In this document: positions 14,270 through 21,736 of the stretch, piece by piece
Layout: every line of letters begins with the position of its first letter
How positions within the stretch are numbered: the first letter of the stretch is position 1
Assembly (NCBI GenBank): GCA_905208975.1
Contig: CAJLRE010000027.1
Location: 1-21,736, forward strand
DNA: 21,736 bases
Source of the DNA: an uncultured Collinsella sp.
GTDB lineage: Bacteria; Actinomycetota; Coriobacteriia; Coriobacteriales; Coriobacteriaceae
Reading direction: 5' to 3'
Translations under genes and position numbers: made by a program
Notes under the pieces: model-generated
The model's input: only the letters and a program-made list of their open reading frames with translations
The model's database searches: none
What the model was told of the DNA's origin: nothing

Positions 14270-15505
14270 TTGACCGCCGCAACCACGCCTAAAAGTAAGT
14301 CAACCGCCGCCGCGCTCTCCCCCGCGCGCACCAGGCTCTGCCTGGCGCTGCTCGTGCTGCTGGGATTCTCGCTCGGCTGCTCCGAGTTCGTGGTCATCGG
14401 CATCGAAAGTGACTTGGCGACGGAACTCGGCATATCGCTTGCCGCTGCGGGCCAGCTCATCAGCGTTTTTGCACTGGTCTACGCCATCGCGACGCCGGTG
14501 CTTGCGCTCAGCACGGGGCGCTTCCGTCGTTACCAGCTGCTCGTGTGCTACAGCATTATCTTTGTGCTCGGCAATCTGGTCATGGCGTTGGCGCCCAACT
14601 TCCAGGTACTGTTTATCTCGCGCATTGTCCTGGGATCCGTCTCGGGCGCACTGCTCGCCGTGGGCGTGACGTACATCCCCGAGCTGCTGTCCCCGCAGCA
14701 AACTTCGCTTGCCATCTCGGTCGTGTACGGCGCGTTTTCCGTGGCGATGGTCTTTGTGACCTCGATTGGCAAGTTTGTGGCCGACACGCTCGACTGGCAC
14801 GTGGCCATGTACGGTACGCTGACCTTTGCCGTTTTGATCTGCGGAGCGCTCGTGGCGTTTATGCCGCGCGCCGGACAGACCGACGAACCCGCTACCTTCC
14901 GCGAGCAGGCGGGTCTGCTACGCGAACCGAGCATCATCACCGGCATGCTCATCTTTTTGTTTGGCGTGGGATCGGTCTATGTGTTCTACGGCTACGTGAC
15001 GCCTTATCTTGAGCAGGTGCTGGGCATGGGCACTGTTCAGGCGAGCACCACGCTTATGGCCTACGGCGTGTTCTGCCTGATCTCGAACATCCTGGGCGGA
15101 TGGATCGACGCACGTTTTGGCATGAAGGCACTGCTTGTGACGTTTGTGCTGCAGGCTGCGGCGTTGCTCGGGCTGTTTGCCGTGGGCGGCACCATGCCGC
15201 TCGCGCTGGTCTTTGTCTTTAGCTTGGCGCTGCTCATGTACCTGTTCTCAGTCTCGTGCATCACACACTTTATGGACGTGGCACGCAGCCGCCATCCCAA
15301 ATCGATGGTACTCGCGAGCTCGGTAGAACCCATGGCGTTTAACGTCGGCATTTCGTTTGGCACCGCAGTGGGCGGCGCCGTGGTGAGCAGCGTTGGCATT
15401 GCCTACGTTGGCGCGGTTGGTGCCGCGTTCTCGCTTGTGGCCTGGGCGCTTACGCTGGTGACGATTAAGCTGGCTCGCTGGGAGCGCAAGCGGGCGAGGG
15501 CGTAA
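14270..15505 (+). CDS. MFS transporter, DHA1 type (AraJ/YdhP-like efflux)
   Basis: A 411-residue major facilitator protein with about 12 membrane helices. The N-terminal helix carries GCSEFVVIGIESDLATELGI, typical of the DHA1 arabinose/drug efflux branch, and GRFRRYQLL is the conserved loop between helices 2 and 3. It probably exports a small molecule by proton antiport; the substrate is not evident. I chose the TTG at 14270 because GGAG lies 8 bases upstream. An in-frame TTG at 14222 and GTG at 14261 are alternatives; the GTG overlaps the ribosome site. It is divergent from the fusion gene and 51 bases before the phosphatase gene, probably sharing its transcript. Confidence 0.88.
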   Translation: MTAATTPKSKSTAAALSPARTRLCLALLVLLGFSLGCSEFVVIGIESDLATELGISLAAAGQLISVFALVYAIATPVLALSTGRFRRYQLLVCYSIIFVLGNLVMALAPNFQVLFISRIVLGSVSGALLAVGVTYIPELLSPQQTSLAISVVYGAFSVAMVFVTSIGKFVADTLDWHVAMYGTLTFAVLICGALVAFMPRAGQTDEPATFREQAGLLREPSIITGMLIFLFGVGSVYVFYGYVTPYLEQVLGMGTVQASTTLMAYGVFCLISNILGGWIDARFGMKALLVTFVLQAAALLGLFAVGGTMPLALVFVFSLALLMYLFSVSCITHFMDVARSRHPKSMVLASSVEPMAFNVGISFGTAVGGAVVSSVGIAYVGAVGAAFSLVAWALTLVTIKLARWERKRARA

Positions 15506-15556
15506 GCGCAGATGCGATACTCGAGCTCGATGATGGCGATCGAAAGGAAACCGCAT

Positions 15557-16003
15557 ATGCAACGTGTACTGTTTATCTGCCATGGGAACATCTGCCGCTC
15601 GACGATGGCTGAGTCAGTGCTTACCGAGCTCGTGCGCCGCGCTGGGCGCGAGGGCGAGTTTGCCATTGATTCCGCTGCGACGTCGACCGAGGAGATTGGC
15701 AACCCGCCGCATCATGGCACTGTTGCCAAGCTGCGCGAGGTCGGGATTCCCGTCGTTGCCCACCGCGCGCGCCAGGTGCGTCGCGCGGAGTATGGCGACT
15801 GGGATCACATTGTCTATATGGATGCTGAGAACGCGCGCGGCCTGCGTCGCATCTTTGGCGACGACCCCGACGACAAGATTACGCGCTTGCTCGATTGGAC
15901 CGAGCGCCCCGGCGACGTGGCCGATCCCTGGTACACCGGCAACTTCGATGCCACCTACCGCGACGTGCTCGACGGTTGCACTGCTATGCTCGAGCAGCTG
16001 TAG
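15557..16003 (+). CDS. Low-molecular-weight protein tyrosine phosphatase
   Basis: A 148-residue phosphatase. The P-loop CHGNICRS (8-15) gives the C-x5-R signature with nucleophile Cys8 and Arg14, and DPWY (123-126) gives the general acid Asp123. Family members dephosphorylate tyrosine (or arginine) on cytoplasmic proteins and often act with exopolysaccharide or stress systems, none of which is visible here. AAAGGA lies 8 bases before the ATG at 15557; an in-frame upstream start at 15512 lacks a site. It follows the MFS gene by 51 bases, so co-transcription is likely. Confidence 0.93.
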   Translation: MQRVLFICHGNICRSTMAESVLTELVRRAGREGEFAIDSAATSTEEIGNPPHHGTVAKLREVGIPVVAHRARQVRRAEYGDWDHIVYMDAENARGLRRIFGDDPDDKITRLLDWTERPGDVADPWYTGNFDATYRDVLDGCTAMLEQL

Positions 16004-16040
16004 GAAAGCGAGGTCGCAGGCCACGCCTTCGGCGCGAAAC

Positions 16041-16133
16041 GAGCGTGGATAATCTCCCGCATGAAAAATGAGCGTGGATTTTCTCCCACTTTGAGCATTC
16101 AAGTGCGCTCTAAACGGGAGAAAATCCACGCTC
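16041..16133. repeat. Family C inverted repeat between converging genes
   Basis: GAGCGTGGATTTTCTCCC (16070-16087) recurs exactly as its complement at 16116-16133, an 18-bp perfect inverted repeat with a 28-base spacer that itself contains CACTT/AAGTG. A third, diverged direct copy lies at 16041-16058. It fills the gap between the converging phosphatase and TIGR04076 genes, touching the stop of the latter. It may serve as a bidirectional terminator, but no T-run follows. Confidence 0.75.
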
Positions 16134-16135
16134 AC

Positions 16136-16465
16136 CTATTCGTCGACGATCTCGGCAAGCCAGACGTTGAGGGTGTCGACCTCGGGGCAGCAGAACTTTG
16201 CCGTACCAGGCTCGTTGCCAGGCACGGTTCCGCCATAGCGCAGGATATCGATATAGGGAAAGCCCACATGGCAGGCCATGGCGCACATCTTGCCGCGGTC
16301 TCGGTCGAAGTCAAAAACGTCGCCCGGCTTGTGACCATGGTGGCAGCGGCACGCACCTAGCTGGTCCACGCAGCTCACGCGGATACGCGGACGCTTGCCA
16401 CGCGGCGCGCCGAGCGGCTTGTTCTCGCCCGCAGGCTTGACGCCGCCCTCGCCAGCATTACTCAT
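16136..16465 (-). CDS. TIGR04076 family small cysteine-rich protein
   Basis: A 109-residue protein of the uncharacterised TIGR04076 family. The first 25 residues are a variable Gly/Pro/Lys-rich tail; the core starts at RIRVSCVD (27-34). It has GACRCHHGHKPGDVFDFD (37-54), CAMACH (61-66), a YIDILRYGG segment (71-79) and FCCPE (91-95). The conserved cysteines (39, 41, 61, 65, 92, 93) and histidines suggest a metal or cofactor site, but no function is established that I know. Its ATG overlaps the last 8 bases of the pyridoxal kinase gene, so translation is probably coupled; the ribosome site (GGACGTGA) is weak. A role linked to the kinase is only suggested. Confidence 0.82.
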   Translation of the reverse strand: MSNAGEGGVKPAGENKPLGAPRGKRPRIRVSCVDQLGACRCHHGHKPGDVFDFDRDRGKMCAMACHVGFPYIDILRYGGTVPGNEPGTAKFCCPEVDTLNVWLAEIVDE

Positions 16466-17282
16466 GGTCGATCACGTCCAAGCAGGCCTCGATGGGCAGG
16501 CCGGCCGACTTGTCCTCTTGATCGGCATTGCGCTCGATAAGCTCAGCCACCACGCGCATGGCATCGGACGTCGCGCGCTGCAGACTCCAACCTGCCATAA
16601 CGCGGCCGACGAGCACCGCCGAGAACGTGTCGCCCGTACCCGGGAAATAGACCGGAATGAGCTCAAAGGGAATCGTGAAGTACTCCCCCGCTACATGGTC
16701 GTAACCGATAACCGCGTTCGTGCCATTGACCACGGCGCTCGTAATGACCACCGACTTGGCACCCAACTCGCGCACGGCGTCCACAAGGGCGCGGGCCTCA
16801 TCGGGCGTGATCTGCTCTGCAATAGGCGTATCGGCGAGCAGACAGGCCTCGGTGTAGTTGGGCACCGCGTAGTCTGCGCACTCCAGCAGGTGCCGCATGA
16901 GGCCAATCGTGGACTCGGGCACGCCGGCATAGAGCTTGCCGTTGTCACCCATGATGGGATCGACGAACACCTTGGTGCCCTTTTGCGCACGGCGGTGGCA
17001 AAAGTCCGAGATGATGCGCGTCTCTTCCTCGGTCACGATAAAGCCGGTCGAGATGGCGTCGAACTCAAAGCCGAGCTCCTCCCAGATAGCGAGGCTTTGA
17101 CGCACGTACTCGGTGGTGTCGTGGATGTAGAACTTGGGGTAGTTGAGCGTGTCGGACACAAGTGCCGTCGGCAGATTGTGGATACGGTAACCCATGTGCG
17201 ACAGCACCGGCAGCATGGCGGAAAGCGCGACCTTGCCGTAGCCGCACATATCGTTAATCAGCAGCAGCTGAGTATTCTTCAT
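16458..17282 (-). CDS. Pyridoxal/pyridoxamine kinase
   Basis: A 274-residue ribokinase-fold kinase that phosphorylates pyridoxal, pyridoxamine or pyridoxine for vitamin B6 salvage. It has DPIMGDNGKLY (108-118), PNYTEA (141-146) and the anion-hole and catalytic-base motif GTGDTFSA (215-222) with Asp218. Overall it fits the PdxY-type kinase found in Clostridia and Coriobacteriia. GGGAGA precedes the ATG. The gene overlaps the TIGR04076 start by 8 bases (ATGAGTAA). No other B6 genes are nearby. Confidence 0.92.
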   Translation of the reverse strand: MKNTQLLLINDMCGYGKVALSAMLPVLSHMGYRIHNLPTALVSDTLNYPKFYIHDTTEYVRQSLAIWEELGFEFDAISTGFIVTEEETRIISDFCHRRAQKGTKVFVDPIMGDNGKLYAGVPESTIGLMRHLLECADYAVPNYTEACLLADTPIAEQITPDEARALVDAVRELGAKSVVITSAVVNGTNAVIGYDHVAGEYFTIPFELIPVYFPGTGDTFSAVLVGRVMAGWSLQRATSDAMRVVAELIERNADQEDKSAGLPIEACLDVIDHE

Positions 17283-17420
17283 GAGGGTCTCCCTTGTTTC
17301 GGGCGCGGCGCGGCAGCGCCACAGTGCGACTAAGTGTAGCGCAGGGGACGTTGTGAACGGGCGCTGGCACCGCAGAGGACGAATTGTTGCGGAAAGGTTA
17401 CGGGAAGGAGGAAGTTAGTC

Positions 17421-17500
17421 GTTGGGGACGTTCTTAAATGACTAGTCGACACAAGGAGTGTCCCCAAATGCCGGCACATAAGGAACGTCCCTAAGTGCCG
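17421..17500. repeat. Family B repeat cluster
   Basis: Within the 326-base gap between the kinase and MarR genes. GTTGGGRACGTTCTTAAAYG and the following GACTAGYCG (17421-17448) match the minus strand of 96-123 at 25 of 28 positions. A second unit, with 6-bp arms CGGCAC (17472-17477) and GTGCCG (17495-17500), encloses AAGGAACGTCCC. ACAAGGAGTGTCCCC lies between. The cluster looks like tandem REP-type units. Confidence 0.65.
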
Positions 17501-17524
17501 CTCGAACATAATAAGTTTGGTACC

Positions 17525-17587
17525 TTGACATTTATTTACCGTGCTCCTAAATTGGTTAGGCACAAAACAATTCAACTACCTAACTAA
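17525..17587 (+). promoter_or_regulatory. Promoter and MarR-type operator of the marR-ABC operon
   Basis: A perfect -35, TTGACA (17525-17530), 17-base spacer and -10 TAAATT (17548-17553). Overlapping the -10 is CCTAA-N5-TTAGG (17546-17560), and a further half site CCTAACTAA (17579-17587) is the near-complement of TTGGTTAGG (17552-17560). These arms fit autoregulation by the MarR protein encoded just downstream. The promoter is seen directly; the binding protein is inferred. Confidence 0.75.
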
Positions 17588-17608
17588 AGAAAGGAGCGAA
17601 GCTTAGAT

Positions 17609-18112
17609 ATGTGTGTTGAACCACTCGTCCTTCCGCATGAGCCCGGCGGTGACCCGTCGCAACCGGTAGACATACCCGAAGCGGTCAGCGCCGAAGACAA
17701 ACTCGCCAAGCGCATCCTGAGCGGCCTGGGCTTTTGCGGCCATTACATGCATTTTCATGGCGGAGGCGTGTCCGGCAAGGCGCCCATCATCTGCCTGCTG
17801 GCCAAGCAACCCGGCGGCGAGATGTCGCAGCAGGAACTCGGCATGCACTTTGACCTCAAGCCGGGGTCGCTTTCCGAGATCCTGTCCAAGCTCGAGCTCA
17901 ACGGCCTCATCGAGCGCAGCCGTAACCCCAAGGATCGACGGCAGCTCACCATTCGCCTGACCGAAACCGGCCGGGAAAACGCCTGCATCGACCAGGCGGC
18001 CCGCATTCGCTTTAGAGAGCAAGCCTTTAGTGCCCTCACCCACGACGAGCGCGAGCAGCTCGCCGAAATGCTCGAGAAAATCCGTGTAACCTGGGAGGAA
18101 CTGGATGATTAA
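17609..18112 (+). CDS. MarR family transcriptional regulator
   Basis: A 167-residue regulator. The winged helix-turn-helix spans about 57-118, with EMSQQELGMHFDLKPGSLSE (71-90) as recognition region and the wing at NPKDRRQLTIRL (106-117). The N-terminal 40 residues and the His/Cys-rich GFCGHYMHFHGGG (41-53) are less usual and could bind a ligand or metal. It is the first gene of an operon with two ABC exporters and overlaps the first by 8 bases (ATGATTAA), so it probably represses the operon until an inducer, such as a drug, binds. The ribosome site AAAGGAG lies 12 bases before the ATG, rather far. Confidence 0.9.
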   Translation: MCVEPLVLPHEPGGDPSQPVDIPEAVSAEDKLAKRILSGLGFCGHYMHFHGGGVSGKAPIICLLAKQPGGEMSQQELGMHFDLKPGSLSEILSKLELNGLIERSRNPKDRRQLTIRLTETGRENACIDQAARIRFREQAFSALTHDEREQLAEMLEKIRVTWEELDD

Positions 18113-19949
18113 AACCCTCATGGGCAGCATCCGCGACTATATGAAAGTCACCGTTGCCACGCCGTTGCTCGTGCTTGGCGAGGTGCTCTGCGAGATGCTG
18201 ATTCCATTTATCACCGCCAACCTGATCGACGCCATCAAAGACGGCGCCACCGTAGCCGAGATGCTTCCCACCGCGGGCCTTTTGGTGCTCATCGCGCTGA
18301 CATCGCTTGCTTTTGGCGCCGCGGCAGGCGTCACCTGCAGCCATGCGAGCTGCGGCTTCGCCAAGAACCTGCGCCACGACCTGTTCTACAAGATCCAGAC
18401 GTTCAGCTTTGCCAACATCGATGAGTTCTCGAGCTCCTCACTCGTCACGCGCCTGACCACCGATATCAACAACGTGCAGCAGGCCTTTATGATGATCATC
18501 CGTATCGCCGTGCGCGCGCCGCTGGTATTGATCTTCGCCTTTACCATGGCGTTTATCATGGGCGGCAGCGTCGCCATGGTCTACCTGGTCATCATTCCGC
18601 TGCTGGGCTTTGGGCTGTTCTTTATCATCTTTAAGGTGCGCCCCATCTTCTCGCGCGTGTTCCACAAGTACGATGCCCTTAACGAGTCCGTCGAGGAAAA
18701 CGTCACCGGCATGCGCGTGGTCAAGAGCTATGTGCGCGAAGACTTTGAGAAGGAGAAGTTCGCGACCGCCGCGCGCGACGTCCAGATGGACTTCACCCGC
18801 GCCGAGAAGCTGCTCGCCTTTAACAACCCCATGATGAACATCTGCGTCAACGGCGCGTTTGTCGTCATCATCTACCTGGGCTCCAAGCTCATCATCACGA
18901 GTCAGGGCACGCTGTTCGACGTAGGCCAGCTCTCCTCGACCTTTACCTATGGTTTCCAGATTCTCATGAGCCTGATGCAGCTGTCGATGATCTTTGTCAT
19001 GGTGACCATGGCCGACGAATCGGCACACCGCATTGCCGAGGTGCTGGCCGCCGAGCCCACGATCGCCGATCCCGCCGAGCCCGTGCTCGAGGTTGCCGAC
19101 GGTTCCATCGACTTTGACCACGTGAGCTTTAAGTATTCCAAGCATGCGAAGCGCCAGGCGCTCGACGATATCGACCTGCACATTACGAGCGGCGAGACCA
19201 TCGGCATCATCGGCGGCACCGGCTCGGCCAAGTCCACGCTCGTTAACCTCATCGCCCGCCTGTACGACACCACCGAAGGCGCTGTGCGCGTGGGCGGCGT
19301 GGACGTGCGCGACTACGACCTGGACGCGCTGCGTCACCAGGTCGCCATGGTGCTGCAGAAAAACGTGCTGTTTAGCGGCACCGTCGCCGAGAACCTGCGT
19401 TGGGGCGACCCGAACGCCACCGACGAGGAAGTCCGCGAGGCAGCGCATCTGGCCTGCGCCGACGAGTTTGTCGACGGTTTCCCCAAGGGCTACGACACCT
19501 GGATCGAACAGGGCGGCTCCAATGTTTCGGGCGGTCAGAAGCAGCGCCTGTGCATTGCACGCGCCCTGCTGCGTCGCCCCAAGATCTTAATCCTGGACGA
19601 CTCCACCAGCGCCGTCGACACCAAGACCGACGCCAAGATCCGCGCAGGGCTGGCAAGCTATCTGCCCAACACGACCAAGCTCATCATCGCCCAGCGCATC
19701 AGCTCCGTGCAGGACGCAGACCGCATCATCGTCATGGAGGGCGGCCGTATCGCGCAGATCGGCAACCACGATGAGCTGCTTAAGACGAGCGAAATCTACC
19801 GCGAGACCTTTACCTCGCAAAACAAGATGTCTGCCGAAGGTACGCAAGACGCCGACGACGTCTCTGGCGACGCGAACACGGCGGCAGACAACACCGACAT
19901 GACCGCAACGCAAGCTCAGACCCAGGAAGGAGGCGAGGCACATGAGTAA
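18105..19949 (+). CDS. ABC exporter half-transporter, degenerate-site subunit
   Basis: A 614-residue membrane-ATPase fusion: six helices in about 15-300 and a nucleotide-binding domain from about 330. Walker A is GGTGSAKST (370-378), with Ala375 where Gly is usual; the signature VSGGQ (474-478) is canonical; Walker B ILILDDST (494-501) has Asp499 in place of the catalytic glutamate. This matches the non-catalytic subunit of heterodimeric exporters such as TM287/288, LmrCD or BmrCD. The last 35 residues are an acidic Thr/Ala-rich tail. A GGGAGG site lies within the end of the MarR gene. It overlaps the next gene by 8 bases, so the two are translationally coupled. Confidence 0.94.
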   Translation: MIKTLMGSIRDYMKVTVATPLLVLGEVLCEMLIPFITANLIDAIKDGATVAEMLPTAGLLVLIALTSLAFGAAAGVTCSHASCGFAKNLRHDLFYKIQTFSFANIDEFSSSSLVTRLTTDINNVQQAFMMIIRIAVRAPLVLIFAFTMAFIMGGSVAMVYLVIIPLLGFGLFFIIFKVRPIFSRVFHKYDALNESVEENVTGMRVVKSYVREDFEKEKFATAARDVQMDFTRAEKLLAFNNPMMNICVNGAFVVIIYLGSKLIITSQGTLFDVGQLSSTFTYGFQILMSLMQLSMIFVMVTMADESAHRIAEVLAAEPTIADPAEPVLEVADGSIDFDHVSFKYSKHAKRQALDDIDLHITSGETIGIIGGTGSAKSTLVNLIARLYDTTEGAVRVGGVDVRDYDLDALRHQVAMVLQKNVLFSGTVAENLRWGDPNATDEEVREAAHLACADEFVDGFPKGYDTWIEQGGSNVSGGQKQRLCIARALLRRPKILILDDSTSAVDTKTDAKIRAGLASYLPNTTKLIIAQRISSVQDADRIIVMEGGRIAQIGNHDELLKTSEIYRETFTSQNKMSAEGTQDADDVSGDANTAADNTDMTATQAQTQEGGEAHE

Positions 19950-21736
19950 GGCAACGACCGCCGAGCGCGCGCTCAACCGTAAGGGCGGCACCATGTCGCG
20001 CCTCATCAAGACGCTCTTTGGCTTCTATCCCGTGCTTTTGCCCCTTGTCGTCGCCGGCGTGGTGCTCTGCGCCATCATCAACTCCATCGGCGCGACCTTC
20101 CTGCAGAGCGCCCTGCAGATTATTAGCGAATCGTGGCAGTCGGGCGATTGGGAAGCCGCACGGCCCAAGATTCTGCAGCTCGTGACCACCCTCGCCTGCA
20201 TTTACGGCGTCGGCGTCCTGTCCTCGCTCTTCTGGAACCGCGCCATGGCTATCGTCACGCAGGGCTCGTTGGAGAAGCTTCGCGAGATGATGTTCAACCG
20301 CATGCAGGACCTGCCGATCCGCTACTTTGACACGCACCAGCGCGGCGATACCATGAGCCACTACACCAACGACATCGACACGCTGCGTCAGATGATCAGC
20401 CAGTCGCTGCCCAACCTGCTCATGACGATCATCATCATCGTCACGGTGTTCTTTATCATGCTGTACTACAGCGTGTGGATGTGCCTGGTCATCATCGCCG
20501 GCGTCGTCTTTATGACCTTTATGACCAAGCTGCTCGGCTCCAACTCCGCGCGCTTCTTCATTGCGCAGCAGACCGAGCTCGGCGTGGTCGAGGGCCATAT
20601 CGAGGAGGTCATGAACGGCCAGAAGGTCGTCAAGGCGTTCTGCCACGAGTCTGCCGCCGAGGCCGATTTTGACGAGCGCAACGAAAAGCTCTTTGAGGTC
20701 TCCCAGAAGGCCAACATGTACGCCAACATCCTCATGCCCATCCTTATGAACCTGGGCAACCTGCTCTACGTGCTGGTGGCCCTTGCCGGCGGCATTTTCC
20801 TTGCGCTGGGCGTGCCCAACCTGAGCATCTCGGGCATGGCGCTGTCCATCTCCGTCGTAGTGCCGTTCCTCAATATGACCAAGCAGTTCTGCGGACAGAT
20901 TGGCCAGATCTCGCAGCAGATCAACGCCGTGGTCATGGGCCTTGCCGGCGCCGACCGCATCTTTGAGCTCATCGACGAGGAGCCCGAGGCCGACGAGGGC
21001 TACGTGACGCTCGTCAACGCGCAGGTGAACCCCGAGACTTGGGAGTTCGAGGAGGCGGACCACCACACCGGCATGTGGGCGTGGAAACATCCGCACCGCG
21101 CAACCGGCGAGATCGAGTACGTACCGCTGCGCGGCGACCTGGTCATGGACAACGTCGACTTTGGCTACACGCCCGACCACGAGGTGCTGCACGGCGTGTC
21201 CGTGTTTGCCAAGCCGGGCCAGAAGGTCGCGTTTGTCGGCGCCACCGGTGCCGGCAAGACGACCATCACCAACCTCATCAACCGCTTCTACGACATCGCC
21301 GACGGCAAGATCCGCTACGACGGCATCAACGTCAACAAGATCCGCAAGGCCGACCTGCGCCGAAGCCTGGGCGTCGTGCTGCAGGACGTGAACCTGTTCA
21401 CCGGCACCGTGATGGATAACATCCGCTACGGCAACCTGGATGCCACCGACGAGGAGTGCATCGCGGCGGCCAAGCTTGCCGGCGCGGACGACTTTATCAC
21501 ACGCCTGCCCGACGGCTATGACACCATGCTCACCGGCAACGGCGCCCAACTGTCGCAGGGCCAGCGTCAGCTAATTTCGATCGCACGCGCCGCCGTCGCC
21601 GATCCGCCGGCGATGATCCTGGACGAGGCCACGAGCTCCATCGACACCCGCACCGAGGCCATCGTACAGGCGGGCATGGACAAGCTCATGGAGGGCCGCA
21701 CGACGTTTGTCATCGCACACCGCCTGTCCACCGTGC
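19942..21736 (+). CDS. ABC exporter half-transporter, catalytic subunit (cut by window end)
   Basis: At least 598 residues, still open at the window edge just after the H-loop (IAHRLSTV), so only the last part is missing. Six membrane helices precede the ATPase domain. Walker A is GATGAGKTT (433-441), Walker B MILDEA (558-563) with an intact catalytic Glu562, and the signature is LSQGQ (537-541), altered from LSGGQ. With the preceding gene this forms one active and one degenerate ATP site. A linker insert of about 45 residues (about 352-398, Trp/His-rich) lies between the two domains, as in some Firmicutes and actinobacterial homologues. The start at 19942 has GGAGG upstream. The exported substrate is unknown; a multidrug role fits the MarR partner. 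Confidence 0.94.
   Translation, partial: MSKATTAERALNRKGGTMSRLIKTLFGFYPVLLPLVVAGVVLCAIINSIGATFLQSALQIISESWQSGDWEAARPKILQLVTTLACIYGVGVLSSLFWNRAMAIVTQGSLEKLREMMFNRMQDLPIRYFDTHQRGDTMSHYTNDIDTLRQMISQSLPNLLMTIIIIVTVFFIMLYYSVWMCLVIIAGVVFMTFMTKLLGSNSARFFIAQQTELGVVEGHIEEVMNGQKVVKAFCHESAAEADFDERNEKLFEVSQKANMYANILMPILMNLGNLLYVLVALAGGIFLALGVPNLSISGMALSISVVVPFLNMTKQFCGQIGQISQQINAVVMGLAGADRIFELIDEEPEADEGYVTLVNAQVNPETWEFEEADHHTGMWAWKHPHRATGEIEYVPLRGDLVMDNVDFGYTPDHEVLHGVSVFAKPGQKVAFVGATGAGKTTITNLINRFYDIADGKIRYDGINVNKIRKADLRRSLGVVLQDVNLFTGTVMDNIRYGNLDATDEECIAAAKLAGADDFITRLPDGYDTMLTGNGAQLSQGQRQLISIARAAVADPPAMILDEATSSIDTRTEAIVQAGMDKLMEGRTTFVIAHRLSTV

Overview
The window is high-GC bacterial DNA with tightly packed genes, mostly on the minus strand. 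The gene set points to a gut actinobacterium of the class Coriobacteriia, most like Collinsella: a Tat-type lipoprotein, an LpdC-type UbiD decarboxylase, a TIGR04076 protein, and many short interspersed palindromes of the TGTGACAAAGGG and GGGACGTTC types. The genus is an inference from style and remembered families, not from a marker gene.

Layout. 156-4536 (-) is an amino-acid ABC uptake operon: binding lipoprotein, permease and ATPase, followed by an M20 peptidase. 4748-6634 (-) holds an aldose 1-epimerase-like gene and an unrecognised one-helix membrane protein, with hairpins at the epimerase 3' end. 6711-8215 is a lower-GC cassette: an AAA/DUF4143 ATPase gene preceded by two perfect 14-bp palindromes and bracketed by two copies of one palindromic repeat. 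8209-9078 (-) is a MerR/GyrI-like regulator. 9171-14108 (-) is the most notable region: UbiX, an LpdC-like UbiD decarboxylase, a DASS anion transporter, and a fusion of an LpdD-like prenyl-flavin chaperone domain to an IPP-isomerase-like Nudix domain. 14270-16003 (+) carries an MFS transporter and a low-molecular-weight protein tyrosine phosphatase. 16136-17282 (-) is a pyridoxal kinase overlapping a small Cys-rich TIGR04076 gene. 17609-21736 (+) is a MarR regulator followed by two overlapping ABC exporter half-transporters; the second runs off the window.

How it fits together. The 9.2-14.1 kb block looks like a self-contained module for decarboxylating an imported carboxylic acid, probably phenolic. 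The DASS protein imports the acid. UbiX makes prenylated FMN from FMN and dimethylallyl monophosphate. The UbiD enzyme uses prenylated FMN to decarboxylate. The fusion protein joins a putative prenyl-flavin chaperone to a domain that keeps every IPP-isomerase active-site residue I can align except the catalytic cysteine, which is alanine with a cysteine one position earlier. My leading hypothesis is that this domain binds or hydrolyses dimethylallyl diphosphate to supply the monophosphate UbiX needs. The two promoter regions of the module share a 19-bp dyad (16/19 identical) placed between -35-like and -10-like boxes as in MerR-controlled promoters, and a MerR regulator lies just downstream.

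Non-coding structure is abundant: at least four interspersed repeat families, one showing compensatory base changes in its hairpin; several intrinsic terminators; and mutually exclusive hairpins upstream of the DASS gene. I found no tRNA, rRNA, CRISPR array, transposase or phage gene.
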